Assembly (NCBI RefSeq): GCF_002514725.1
Contig: NZ_NTLB01000006.1
Location: forward strand, 248,001-312,000
DNA length: 64,000 nucleotides
Reading direction: 5' to 3'
Source of the DNA: Mangrovitalea sediminis
GTDB taxonomy: Bacteria; Pseudomonadota; Gammaproteobacteria; Pseudomonadales; Oleiphilaceae
Part shown: positions 38,062-45,705 of the stretch, piece after piece
Position numbering within the stretch: position 1 is the stretch's first letter
How the letters are laid out: every line of letters begins with the position of its first letter
The notes under the pieces: generated by a model
The model's database searches: none
Told to the model about the DNA's origin: nothing
The model's input: the letters and a program-made list of their open reading frames with translations, nothing else
Position numbers and translations under genes: made by a program

Positions 38062-38514
38062 TCAAGCTTCCTTCAGCAGCACAAATCGGCCACGGAATTC
38101 AGCAACAGGCTCCTCCCCCAAGTATACTGTGGAGGAAACGGCCACACGCGCCCTATCATGCCTTGAAAGCGTCTTCTCGAGACGAGCCATGGTGCTGCTG
38201 TCCGGCAAAAGGCATCTCGCCACGAAGTCGCCGGTCACCGGTTTCAGATAATCCATGGCGCCATCCTGAACGATGATCGATCCCTGCATCGGTCGAGCAT
38301 CGAACCATAAATGCAGTATTCCCCACGCTGCCGCAATGGCCACACAGTAAAGGCTGCCGCCAAAGGCCGTATTCTGGTGATTGTGATTGGCCTCTAAAGG
38401 CGCACTCAATTCCAGCAGACCGCCACCATACCGAGACACTTCAATCCCCAGTCCTCGCGTCACAGGTATCAAACGGTAGAGCATCTCCTGAATCTTTAGA
38501 GCGTCATACGCCAT
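38062..38514 (-). CDS. Hotdog-fold thioesterase, YiiD C-terminal type
   Basis: 150 residues from the ATG at 38514, chosen for the strong G-rich Shine-Dalgarno (GGGGGG) seven nucleotides upstream; a longer frame begins at 38634. Hotdog features: N-H-N-H-Q-N-T-A-F-G-G-S-L-Y near 43-56 (conserved Asn/His region and active helix) and D-Y-L-K-P-V-T-G-D-F near 88-97. This matches the YiiD C-terminal putative thioesterase domain. It lies just downstream of an acyl-CoA synthetase gene on the same strand, fitting acyl-CoA turnover (inference). Confidence 0.8.
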   Translation of the reverse strand: MAYDALKIQEMLYRLIPVTRGLGIEVSRYGGGLLELSAPLEANHNHQNTAFGGSLYCVAIAAAWGILHLWFDARPMQGSIIVQDGAMDYLKPVTGDFVARCLLPDSSTMARLEKTLSRHDRARVAVSSTVYLGEEPVAEFRGRFVLLKEA

Positions 38515-38658
38515 CAGCAATCCCCCCTCTGGATTACGGCAAGCCGGGCCGATTGAATCACGGCTCCCGAGGATCTCATCCAACGGCACTTTACCTGATT
38601 CGGCACATTTCCAGACAGTTCGACCTATGGTCAACGGCTCCGCAACCGATGAGTCAAG

Positions 38659-40326
38659 CTATTGCCATATCACCTTATCTTTCTGCTCATACCAGGCCGG
38701 CCATAACGGCTTGAAAGCTGTTTCAACCTGATTCCGCTTCAGTTTCAAGGTTGGTGTCAGGAATTCGTTCTCCATCGTCCAAGGCTCCTTGATCACCACC
38801 AGGAATTTCAGTTGTTCGTGCGGGTCGACTGCCTGGTTCACCTGTTCAAGCGACGCCAGAAGACTGCGCTCCACCTCTGCCCGAAAGGCTGGGTCATCGC
38901 GGCGCTGCTGCCCGTCCTCCGATAGCATAACCAAAGCGTGTGGCTGGGGATAATCGGGGCCGGAAACACATACCATCTCGATATTAGGATTCGACATCAG
39001 CATATTTTCGATCGGCGCAGGGGCGACGTACTTACCCTTGCTCGTCTTGAAGATCTCCTTGATACGCCCGGTCAGCTTGAGGCGGCCGGCCTCATCGATC
39101 TCACCCTTGTCGCCAGTACGCAGAAAGCCGTCGGGCGTGAATGCCTCACGGGTCTTTTCCTCATCCTTGTAATATCCCGGCATGGTTGCCGGGCTCCGCA
39201 CCTGAACCTCGCCATCCTCCGCGATTCGCGTTTCGACACCGGGTAACGGTTCTCCCACGTAGCCCGTGCGTGCGCGGCCTGGCTTGTTCATGTGGGAGTA
39301 TGCAAAGTTCTCAGACATCCCATAACCTTCCAGCAGCTCTAAACCCAGCCCGCGATACCACTCCAGGATGTCAACGGACAACGGTGCCGAACCACTGCCT
39401 GCGAACTTTACATGTTCCAGCCCGAGATTTTTCAGAACCTTGCGTTTAATAAACAGGCTCACCAGCGGGAGCCGCAGCAACCGGGCAAGTTTCTCTTGCG
39501 GCACCTTCTCGAAAACACCATGCTGAAACTTGGTCCAGATCCGCGGCACTCCCATAAACAAGGTTGGGCGCGCGACCTTCAGGTCACGTACAAAGGTCTC
39601 CAGTGACTCGGCGAAATATAGGCGGAATCCTCGGTACAGCGAGCCCATTTCCACGACAAAGCGTTCGAATACATGAGACAGCGGCAGATAGGACAGCATG
39701 CGTTCGCTGGCCGTGATATCCAGCGCCTGCACGCCCCCCTCTGCGGCATAAGCCATATTCTGGAAAGTCAGTTGCACCCCCTTCGGCTGGCCGGTGCTGC
39801 CGGAGGTGTACACGATAGTGGCAAGATCCTCAGGTTTGGTGGCGGTGTTGTCAGGCAAAGGCGGGAACCGCTCAATGATGTCGTTCCAGGTCGGAAATTG
39901 ATTGGGAGGGCTCAGCGGATAAGAGATACAGTGTACCGTTCCCGGAACCCCCTCTTTCATCGAGTCCCAGTCATCCAACTTGCCAACGAAAAGCACCTCG
40001 GCCTCACTGTGCTCAAGGATGTAGCGGACGGAGTGCGCACTCAGCGTCGGATACAATGGCACTGAAATATAACCGGCCATCCAGATCGCCCAATCGGACA
40101 TGATCCAGTGCGCACAGTTTTTGGATAGAATCCCGATTCGGCTACGAGGCGGCAGGTTAAGTGACTTCAGGTAAGAGGCCATGCGGCGCGCTTCGCCTAC
40201 GGCTCGCCGCCACGTGAAATCCTCTGTGCGGCCATCGCCCATCGGCTGGGTCAAATAAACCTCTTCTGCCCGAGCCGTTTCCCAGTGGTACACTTTTTCC
40301 AGCGGCAAGCTTATTGTCTTCTGCAT
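38659..40326 (-). CDS. AMP-dependent acyl-CoA synthetase (long-chain type)
   Basis: Activates a carboxylic acid, probably a fatty acid, to acyl-CoA via acyl-AMP. 555 residues from the ATG at 40326 with AGGGGA upstream. ANL motifs: V-Y-T-S-G-S-T-G-Q-P-K-G (P-loop), L-P-L-S-H-V-F-E-R, G-Y-G-M-S-E, L-R-T-G-D-K-G-E-I and the C-terminal G-R-I-K-E-I-F-K-T-S-K-G-K-Y. The last resembles the long-chain/very-long-chain group. Substrate chain length is not resolved. Next to the thioesterase gene. Confidence 0.88.
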   Translation of the reverse strand: MQKTISLPLEKVYHWETARAEEVYLTQPMGDGRTEDFTWRRAVGEARRMASYLKSLNLPPRSRIGILSKNCAHWIMSDWAIWMAGYISVPLYPTLSAHSVRYILEHSEAEVLFVGKLDDWDSMKEGVPGTVHCISYPLSPPNQFPTWNDIIERFPPLPDNTATKPEDLATIVYTSGSTGQPKGVQLTFQNMAYAAEGGVQALDITASERMLSYLPLSHVFERFVVEMGSLYRGFRLYFAESLETFVRDLKVARPTLFMGVPRIWTKFQHGVFEKVPQEKLARLLRLPLVSLFIKRKVLKNLGLEHVKFAGSGSAPLSVDILEWYRGLGLELLEGYGMSENFAYSHMNKPGRARTGYVGEPLPGVETRIAEDGEVQVRSPATMPGYYKDEEKTREAFTPDGFLRTGDKGEIDEAGRLKLTGRIKEIFKTSKGKYVAPAPIENMLMSNPNIEMVCVSGPDYPQPHALVMLSEDGQQRRDDPAFRAEVERSLLASLEQVNQAVDPHEQLKFLVVIKEPWTMENEFLTPTLKLKRNQVETAFKPLWPAWYEQKDKVIWQ

Positions 40327-40539
40327 CGCTCTTCCCCTGTATTTCTTGTTATTGACGCCACCAGTCCCGTCATTGACTATCATAAGAAGTGAAGCTTCAG
40401 ATGATGCTAATGTAGTGACCCGTTCAGCGTAGCAGTAGCCATGAAAACTATGATATCAGTAATAATCCGGCGCAGTGCAAAACGCGAAAATCGCCTTCGA
40501 ATCATCGGCTCTTGACCGAAAACCCGGAAGACACCGGTT

Positions 40540-40902
40540 ATGTTTATATGTATCAATTGCCGCCAGGGACTCATGGACCCGGTGCGAAATGAAGAAGAAC
40601 CTGAATACACGGACAGGTATCAGTGCGGGCATTGTGGACATTCAGCCACCATACCCTCACTACTCATTGTCTTCAGCCAACTGGTGTCCGCACTGATCGG
40701 TGGCGGCGTAGCGCTATACCTCATGCTGACACACCTCAGCGCCGCCATGTCTGCATGGCAATTTGATGAAGACAAGGGAAGCCTCCAGCATATTGTGCTG
40801 GTCGTGGCTGCAGGCATTTTGCTGGCGGGATTTGGATATACCCTCTATCGGGCAGGACAAAACTTCTACCGTCGCCACATCTATCTACACCCTGGCGTCT
40901 AA
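40540..40902 (+). CDS. Small two-helix membrane protein with zinc-ribbon start
   Basis: 120 residues, ATG with GGAAG eight nucleotides upstream. N-terminal C-I-N-C (Cys4, Cys7) and C-G-H-C (Cys29, Cys32) form a likely four-cysteine zinc ribbon. Two membrane helices follow (about 43-66 and 84-105). The C-terminus is basic and aromatic (Y-R-R-H-I-Y). I do not recognise the family. The gene is single, divergent from the acyl-CoA synthetase gene. Confidence 0.72.
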   Translation: MFICINCRQGLMDPVRNEEEPEYTDRYQCGHCGHSATIPSLLIVFSQLVSALIGGGVALYLMLTHLSAAMSAWQFDEDKGSLQHIVLVVAAGILLAGFGYTLYRAGQNFYRRHIYLHPGV

Positions 40903-40954
40903 GAGGCTACTCGTTCGACGTTCACCACCCGATCCTTATGCCACAACAGCCCTG

Positions 40955-40977
40955 CACCGAACTCACACCGTTCGGTG
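40955..40977. terminator. Hairpin between convergent genes, no T-run
   Basis: CACCGAAC pairs perfectly with GTTCGGTG around a seven-base loop, between the small membrane protein gene (stop 40902) and the DUF6160-like gene (stop 41002). Neither side has a T-run, so any termination would need a factor. Confidence 0.35.
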
Positions 40978-41001
40978 ACCGCCAGGGCAAGCCTCACCGC
41001 G

Positions 41002-41829
41002 TCAGTGTCCGTAGATCCGTAACGAGGTGTTGGACAGTTGGAGCTGGTGTATATTGACCGACCCCAACGACACCCCACCCACCATAAACTGGCTGATGTT
41101 GATATTGGCCCCGGAATTTCCTGTCCCGAACTGCGTGAGGTCAATGGCTAGCGCATCATTACCGGCCGCGTTCGTGCTCTTGTAGATATCCCATTTGGTA
41201 TCGAGAAAGAGATCCAGCGGCTGCGGCACAATCGGATCGAAATTCGCGCCCGTTACCGTAATCCCCCTAAGCGACATTGCCAGCAAGGGCACGTCGACGC
41301 TCATGTCGTCGATCGCGAAACCGGCACGCAACTCCATCTTGTGCGTGGCATTGTGGATCCAGACATAACCAGACCCCGCCGCGCCCTCGATGCTCAGGTT
41401 ATTCAGGACGGTCGTCGAACCGTTAGTGCCGTTAAGTTTCCAGGCACCGGTTGTGATCTTGAAATCCACCGCCTGGAACACCACCGGCAACATATTGATG
41501 ACTGCGTCCCCGGTACTCAGGATGTCGATATTCAACTTGATATTATCGAGAAGATCATTGCCCTGCCCCGGACTGGCCACCAGACCGGTAAAACCAAACA
41601 TATCAGACTTGTTGGCACCGCCAAGCGTTACGTTATCGATCGTCAGCGAACCCTCATCCGTATATTTGAATTGTTGCATACTCACTTTGGTTTGAAGTTC
41701 GATGGTTACTCCGGACTGGCCGGTAACCTCCCCCAATGCAGCATCGTCCAGTGGATGGACCTCTGCTTGCGCAAAAGCGGGCAGTGCAGCTACTGCCAAC
41801 GCCACAACGCCGTTCTTCAGGCCTCTCAT
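41002..41829 (-). CDS. Secreted DUF6160-like protein
   Basis: 275 residues. Sec signal peptide ends near A-Q-A (about residue 22). The mature start P-L-D-D-A-A-L-G-E-V-T-G-Q-S-G-V-T-I has the L-x-D-x-x-L-x-x-V-x-G-Q-x-G pattern that I associate with DUF6160 surface or pilus-like proteins of Acinetobacter, Pseudomonas and Marinobacter. The rest is rich in Asn, Gly and beta-strand patterns, with no cysteines. Probably an outer-surface or periplasmic structural protein; function not established. A CRP-like palindrome lies about 115 nt upstream. Confidence 0.7.
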   Translation of the reverse strand: MRGLKNGVVALAVAALPAFAQAEVHPLDDAALGEVTGQSGVTIELQTKVSMQQFKYTDEGSLTIDNVTLGGANKSDMFGFTGLVASPGQGNDLLDNIKLNIDILSTGDAVINMLPVVFQAVDFKITTGAWKLNGTNGSTTVLNNLSIEGAAGSGYVWIHNATHKMELRAGFAIDDMSVDVPLLAMSLRGITVTGANFDPIVPQPLDLFLDTKWDIYKSTNAAGNDALAIDLTQFGTGNSGANINISQFMVGGVSLGSVNIHQLQLSNTSLRIYGH

Positions 41830-41943
41830 TGTTATGTCCCTTATTTATTCTGGTTGTTATTCAGCTTGTCCTTGCAGGCGGGAAATTAAGAATTTTTAAT
41901 ATTTCCCCACAATGCCAGTCTAGATAGAGTTGAAAAACTCAAC

Positions 41944-41959
41944 TGTGACATCGGTCACG
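41944..41959. promoter_or_regulatory. Candidate CRP/Vfr binding site
   Basis: TGTGA-CATCGG-TCACG matches the TGTGA-N6-TCACA core at 9 of 10 defined positions. It lies about 115 nt upstream of the DUF6160-like gene. No promoter was firmly placed beside it. Confidence 0.4.
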
Positions 41960-42221
41960 AACATCGATCGCAATATGAACAAACGCTCCGACATCGCCAC
42001 TGTGGCACACCGTTCCTTCATCACCTCACTCTATATATGCCAAAAAGTGATCTCAATTCTCTTGCCAAGAAACACAAGATCTAGTAATCGGACCTTCAAC
42101 CAGAACACACTGAACAATCAACGAACAGAGCATTGAGCTGGCACGACTTTGCGGCGGACTGGCCGGACGCGGCGGTCTCCTCTTGCTCATCGGTGACGAC
42201 AACAAACAGCGGTAAATCATC

Positions 42222-42249
42222 TTCACAGACCACAATATAGTGTTATACT
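42222..42249 (+). promoter_or_regulatory. Predicted nrdJ promoter
   Basis: -35 TTCACA (42222-42227, 5/6), 16-nt spacer, -10 TATACT (42244-42249, 5/6). The start would be near 42256, giving a leader of about 358 nt. The spacer contains the first NrdR-like box. Confidence 0.55.
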
Positions 42250-42277
42250 TCACACCGAAAACACGGATATATTGGGT
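42230..42277 (+). promoter_or_regulatory. Pair of NrdR-like boxes
   Basis: Box 1 (42230-42245) matches the NrdR consensus acaCwAtATaTwgTgt at 12/16 positions. Box 2 (42262-42277) matches at 10/16, with its right half strong. The gap is 16 bp and the centres are 32 bp apart, the helical phasing known for NrdR tandem sites. Box 1 lies between -35 and -10 and box 2 just after the start point, positions suited to repression. Confidence 0.5.
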
Positions 42278-42299
42278 TTCGATCAAACCAGACCGAAAA

Positions 42300-42313
42300 T
42301 GTCAAGCTTGACA
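42300..42313. repeat. 14-bp perfect palindrome in the nrdJ leader
   Basis: TGTCAAGCTTGACA is identical on both strands, about 45 nt after the predicted start point. Outer triplets TGT and ACA with eight bases between resemble LexA spacing (CTGT-N8-ACAG, one mismatch, ATGT), but the interior is not AT-rich as in classical LexA boxes. Confidence 0.7.
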
Positions 42314-42448
42314 GAACATCGGTAGAAATTGTGGTTTACACCGCTGATTCGTTGCCACGACGGTGAGCGAAAGTCATCGACGAAACCCCAAATAAGACCG
42401 GCAATCTCCGGTTTTACGCCCACAAAACGCAAGTCTTACAAGCACAAC

Positions 42449-42467
42449 ATGTGGTATCCCACCACAT
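42449..42467 (+). other. Leader hairpin upstream of nrdJa
   Basis: ATGTGGT pairs perfectly with ACCACAT around a five-base loop (ATCCC), about 150 nt before the nrdJa start. No T-run follows. Role unknown. Confidence 0.5.
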
Positions 42468-42613
42468 CGGGTGATATCGACCGCACAGCATGAGCGAAGG
42501 ACGCCGGTATCAGCCAATGCAATGGAAAGCACAAGGCATCGCGTCACCCGTAAAAAACGAAAAGCGATAAAGCTGGCAGCAGGTTAAATTCAGGGTTGGA
42601 TCAGAGGGCAGAC

Positions 42614-44752
42614 ATGAACGCTAAAGTGCAGGAACTCACTACCGTCATCCCGATGCAAGACGCGTCCCAGGATATCTGGAGCAGCAAGTATCAATTGAAA
42701 ACCAAAAATGGCGACCCGGTAGACGTCACCATCGACGCGACCTACGACCGCGTAGCCAAAGCCCTCGCCCAAGTCGAGAACAAGAGCAAGCGCGACAAGG
42801 TCTACAAGGATTTCGTCTGGGCCCTCCAGAATGGCGCTATTCCCGCCGGCCGTATCACATCCAATGCCGGCGCAGAGCAACACAAGCCCGCCACGTCGAC
42901 GATCAACTGCACCGTATCGGGCAGCATCCATGACTCCATGGACGATATTCTCGAGAAAAACCATGAAGCCGGACTCACCCTCAAGGCCGGCTGCGGTATC
43001 GGATACGAATTCTCCACGCTGCGCCCCCGCGGGGCATACGTGGCTGGCGCCGGTGCCACGACCTCCGGCCCGCTGTCCTTCATGGACATCTTCGATCGCA
43101 TGTGTTTTACCGTTTCCTCTGCCGGCGGCCGGCGTGGTGCCCAGATGGCAACGTTCGACATCCATCACCCCGATGTCGTCGATTTCATCCAGGCCAAACG
43201 TGAAGACGGTCGCCTGCGTCAGTTCAATTTGTCACTGCTGATCACCGAAGACTTTATCCAGGCGGTCAAACAGGACGGCGACTGGGCCCTGTCCTTCCCT
43301 GTTACAGAGGCCGAAGTCGAGGAAGAGCAACTGGACCTGACGGACAAGAGCCAGTTCGTTTACCGCGAATTCCCGATCAAAGACGAATACGTTACAGATA
43401 AGCAGGGGCGCGTCGCCTGTCGCATTTACCGCACCCTTAAGGCGCGGTTTATCTGGGACAGCATCATGACGTCGACTTACGATTATGCTGAACCCGGCTT
43501 CATCCTCATCGATAAAGTCAATGAGATGAACAACAACTGGTTCTGTGAAAATATCCGCGCGACCAACCCCTGTGGCGAACAACCTCTGCCCCCTTATGGT
43601 AGCTGTCTACTGGGTTCGATCAACCTGACCAAGTTCGTCGACGACCCCTTTACCGACAAGGCGCGCTTCAACTACGAGAAATACCGCAAAGTCGTCGCGA
43701 TATTTACCCGCATGCTGGATAACGTTGTTGAAATCAACGGATTGCCGCTGGAAAAGCAGCGCCATGAAATCACACACAAGCGCCGCCATGGCATGGGCAT
43801 CCTTGGACTGGGATCAACCCTGGCCATGCTGAGAATGCCCTACGGTACCGCCGAATCCGTCACCTTCACAGAAGATGTCGTGCGGGAGATGGCGTTGGAA
43901 GGCTGGCGTCAGGGCCTGGCTCTTGCTGAAGAGAAAGGCTCGGCGCCGATCATGGAGCAGGACTTTGACGTTACCGAGGAGATACTGACCAAGCGTCCGG
44001 AGATGCGCGAGGATGGTTACAAGGTCGGCGACAAGGTCAAGGGACGCATTCTGCATGCACGCTACAGCCGTTACATGCAACGCATTGCCGAGGTTGAACC
44101 GGAACTGGTTGCGGCACTCGCCGAAAAAGGTGCTCGCTTCACGCACCACACATCGATAGCGCCTACGGGTACCATATCGCTGTCCCTGGCCAACAACGCC
44201 AGCAACGGCATCGAGCCCAGTTTTTCGCACCACTATGTTCGGAACGTCATTCGCGCTGGCCGCAAAACCAAGGAAAAAGTCGACGTCTTTTCCTTCGAAC
44301 TGCTGGCTTATCGCCACCTGATCAATGCCAAGGCGATGCCGTTCAGCGAAGAAGACGACCAGAAACTACCGGACTATTTCACGACATCTGACGATGTGAC
44401 ACCGCAGCAGCACGTGGAAATTCAGGCCGCAGCGCAGAAATGGGTCGACTCGTCGATATCCAAGACAGCTAACGTGCCGACCGATTTCCCTTATCCGGAA
44501 TTCAAGGATATCTATCTGTACGCCTATGAGAAAGGCCTCAAGGGCTGCACGACTTTCCGCTTCAACCCGGAAGCCTTCCAGGGCGTTCTGGTCAAGCAGA
44601 AAGACCTGGAAAGCACGCAATATGAATTCACCCTGGAAGACGGCACCAAGGTCACCCTAAAGGGGAATGAGGAAGTCGAGTACGACGGCGAAATCCATAC
44701 GGCCGCCAACCTGTTCGATGCCCTCAAGGAAGGCACCTACGGTAAGTACTGA
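42614..44752 (+). CDS. nrdJa: Class II (B12-dependent) ribonucleotide reductase, catalytic part NrdJa
   Basis: Reduces ribonucleotides to deoxyribonucleotides with adenosylcobalamin as radical source. 712 residues from the ATG at 42614 (GAGGG six nucleotides upstream); a TTG at 42596 is a weaker start. Barrel motifs: S-T-I-N-C-T-V near 95-101 (redox Cys), T-N-P-C-G-E-Q-P-L-P near 318-327 (radical Cys and Asn/Glu), and A-P-T-G-T-I-S-L-S near 517-525. The protein stops without the C-terminal cysteine pair, which is encoded by the next gene. This is the split arrangement known in Pseudomonas aeruginosa. Confidence 0.93.
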   Translation: MNAKVQELTTVIPMQDASQDIWSSKYQLKTKNGDPVDVTIDATYDRVAKALAQVENKSKRDKVYKDFVWALQNGAIPAGRITSNAGAEQHKPATSTINCTVSGSIHDSMDDILEKNHEAGLTLKAGCGIGYEFSTLRPRGAYVAGAGATTSGPLSFMDIFDRMCFTVSSAGGRRGAQMATFDIHHPDVVDFIQAKREDGRLRQFNLSLLITEDFIQAVKQDGDWALSFPVTEAEVEEEQLDLTDKSQFVYREFPIKDEYVTDKQGRVACRIYRTLKARFIWDSIMTSTYDYAEPGFILIDKVNEMNNNWFCENIRATNPCGEQPLPPYGSCLLGSINLTKFVDDPFTDKARFNYEKYRKVVAIFTRMLDNVVEINGLPLEKQRHEITHKRRHGMGILGLGSTLAMLRMPYGTAESVTFTEDVVREMALEGWRQGLALAEEKGSAPIMEQDFDVTEEILTKRPEMREDGYKVGDKVKGRILHARYSRYMQRIAEVEPELVAALAEKGARFTHHTSIAPTGTISLSLANNASNGIEPSFSHHYVRNVIRAGRKTKEKVDVFSFELLAYRHLINAKAMPFSEEDDQKLPDYFTTSDDVTPQQHVEIQAAAQKWVDSSISKTANVPTDFPYPEFKDIYLYAYEKGLKGCTTFRFNPEAFQGVLVKQKDLESTQYEFTLEDGTKVTLKGNEEVEYDGEIHTAANLFDALKEGTYGKY

Positions 44753-44782
44753 GCCGCCGCCGACAACGTCAGAGACAGGACA

Positions 44783-45475
44783 ATGAGCATGACCGTCAAA
44801 ATCGACAAGAAAATCGTAGGCTACCGCGTCATTCGCAATGACAATGCCGCCAACGAAACATCGGCACCGGCAGCTCCGCAGCCGGTCGAAATGAACGAAA
44901 GCGTGGAGCGCCCGGAATTCCTGCTGGGCACCACCTACAAGATCAAGCCGCCTATCTCCGAGCACGCGATGTATATCACGATCAACGATATCATCCTGAA
45001 CGAGGATACCGACCACGAGGTCCGGCGCCCGTACGAGATTTTCATCAACTCAAAGTCGATGGAACATTTCCAGTGGGTTATCGCGCTGACTCGCGTTATC
45101 TCCGCCGTATTCCGCAAAGGTGGCGACGTCACCTTCCTGGTGGAAGAGTTGCGCTCCGTGTACGACCCCAACGGTGGCTACTTCAAGAAAGGCGGCGTAT
45201 TCATGCCATCCCTGGTGGCGGAGATCGGCGCCATTATCGAGAAACACATGAAGGCGATCGGCCTCATCGCCAGTGAAGAGATGAGCGATTTGACCAAGCG
45301 CATCCTGGCAGAGAAGAAGGCCGAGTTCGAATTACGCGACAACAGCAGCAACGATGGCGACGACACAAACTACCCCGCCAACGCTACGCTGTGCGCCAAA
45401 TGCCAGACCAAGGCCGTTATCATCATGGACGGCTGCAAGACCTGCCTGGCCTGCGGCGATAGCAAGTGCGGCTGA
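44783..45475 (+). CDS. nrdJb: Class II ribonucleotide reductase C-terminal subunit NrdJb
   Basis: 230 residues, the detached C-terminal part of the class II reductase. The middle includes E-H-A-M-Y-I-T-I-N-D near 59-68 and G-G-V-F-M-P-S-L-V-A-E-I-G near 136-148. The C-terminus carries C-A-K-C then C-K-T-C-L-A-C-G-D-S-K-C-G, the thiol pairs that re-reduce the active site and accept electrons from thioredoxin or similar. AGGA ribosome site; 30 nt after nrdJa. A true split gene rather than a frameshift: each half has its own start, stop and ribosome site. Confidence 0.92.
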   Translation: MSMTVKIDKKIVGYRVIRNDNAANETSAPAAPQPVEMNESVERPEFLLGTTYKIKPPISEHAMYITINDIILNEDTDHEVRRPYEIFINSKSMEHFQWVIALTRVISAVFRKGGDVTFLVEELRSVYDPNGGYFKKGGVFMPSLVAEIGAIIEKHMKAIGLIASEEMSDLTKRILAEKKAEFELRDNSSNDGDDTNYPANATLCAKCQTKAVIIMDGCKTCLACGDSKCG

Positions 45476-45521
45476 CCGCACTCAAGCGCTAGTTCTCCAG
45501 CGGCAGCCCCCTCAGCACCAC

Positions 45522-45551
45522 AAAAGCCCGGCTGTTACAGCCGGGCTTTTT
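45522..45551 (+). terminator. Intrinsic terminator after nrdJb
   Basis: AAAAGCCCGGCTG pairs with CAGCCGGGCTTTT around a three-base loop, followed by T's (45547-45551). It lies 47 nt after the nrdJb stop. Confidence 0.92.
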
Positions 45552-45705
45552 CATGTCCGGGGATACTGCAATTCCTTTTTAGGGATGGGTTTGTTTACAC
45601 TACAGCAACATTCATCACCGGATAACCTCCAGCCAAGCCCCTCAGGCGCTTCTGGATGGGTGCATCCACAGAACTCAAAGCCGCTAAATCTGAAAGGACG
45701 TACAG

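Larger units (their letters stand above)
41830..42613. other. 784-bp non-coding region upstream of nrdJa
   Basis: No convincing gene on either strand; short frames here lack ribosome sites and look like chance. It holds, left to right: an AT-rich stretch, a CRP-like palindrome (41944-41959), a sigma-70 promoter (42222-42249) with two NrdR-like boxes (42230-42277), a 14-bp palindrome (42300-42313), a small hairpin ACCGG/CCGGT (42397-42412), and a 7-bp hairpin (42449-42467). Transcription from the promoter would give a leader of about 350 nt. The sequence lacks the conserved cobalamin riboswitch boxes. Confidence 0.6.

Noticed and set aside
34000-42000. Genomic island or prophage in the accessory stretch
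   Set aside because: No integrase, transposase, attachment repeats or phage genes are visible; the genes are merely less conserved.
42139-42154. CTGGCACGACTTTGC looks like a sigma-54 promoter upstream of nrdJ
   Set aside because: GG and GC are only 9 nt apart; sigma-54 holoenzyme needs 10, so the spacing is wrong.
42053-42286. 77-residue minus-strand reading frame in the nrdJ upstream region
   Set aside because: No ribosome site, no recognisable domain, and it runs antisense through the predicted nrdJ promoter.
42320-42613. Possible cobalamin riboswitch before the B12-dependent reductase
   Set aside because: The conserved B12 box and the GCCACTG/GGGAAGG elements are not seen; only simple hairpins are present.
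44753-44782. Frameshift or disrupted single nrdJ gene
   Set aside because: Each half has its own start, ribosome site and stop, and the split matches the known NrdJa/NrdJb arrangement.
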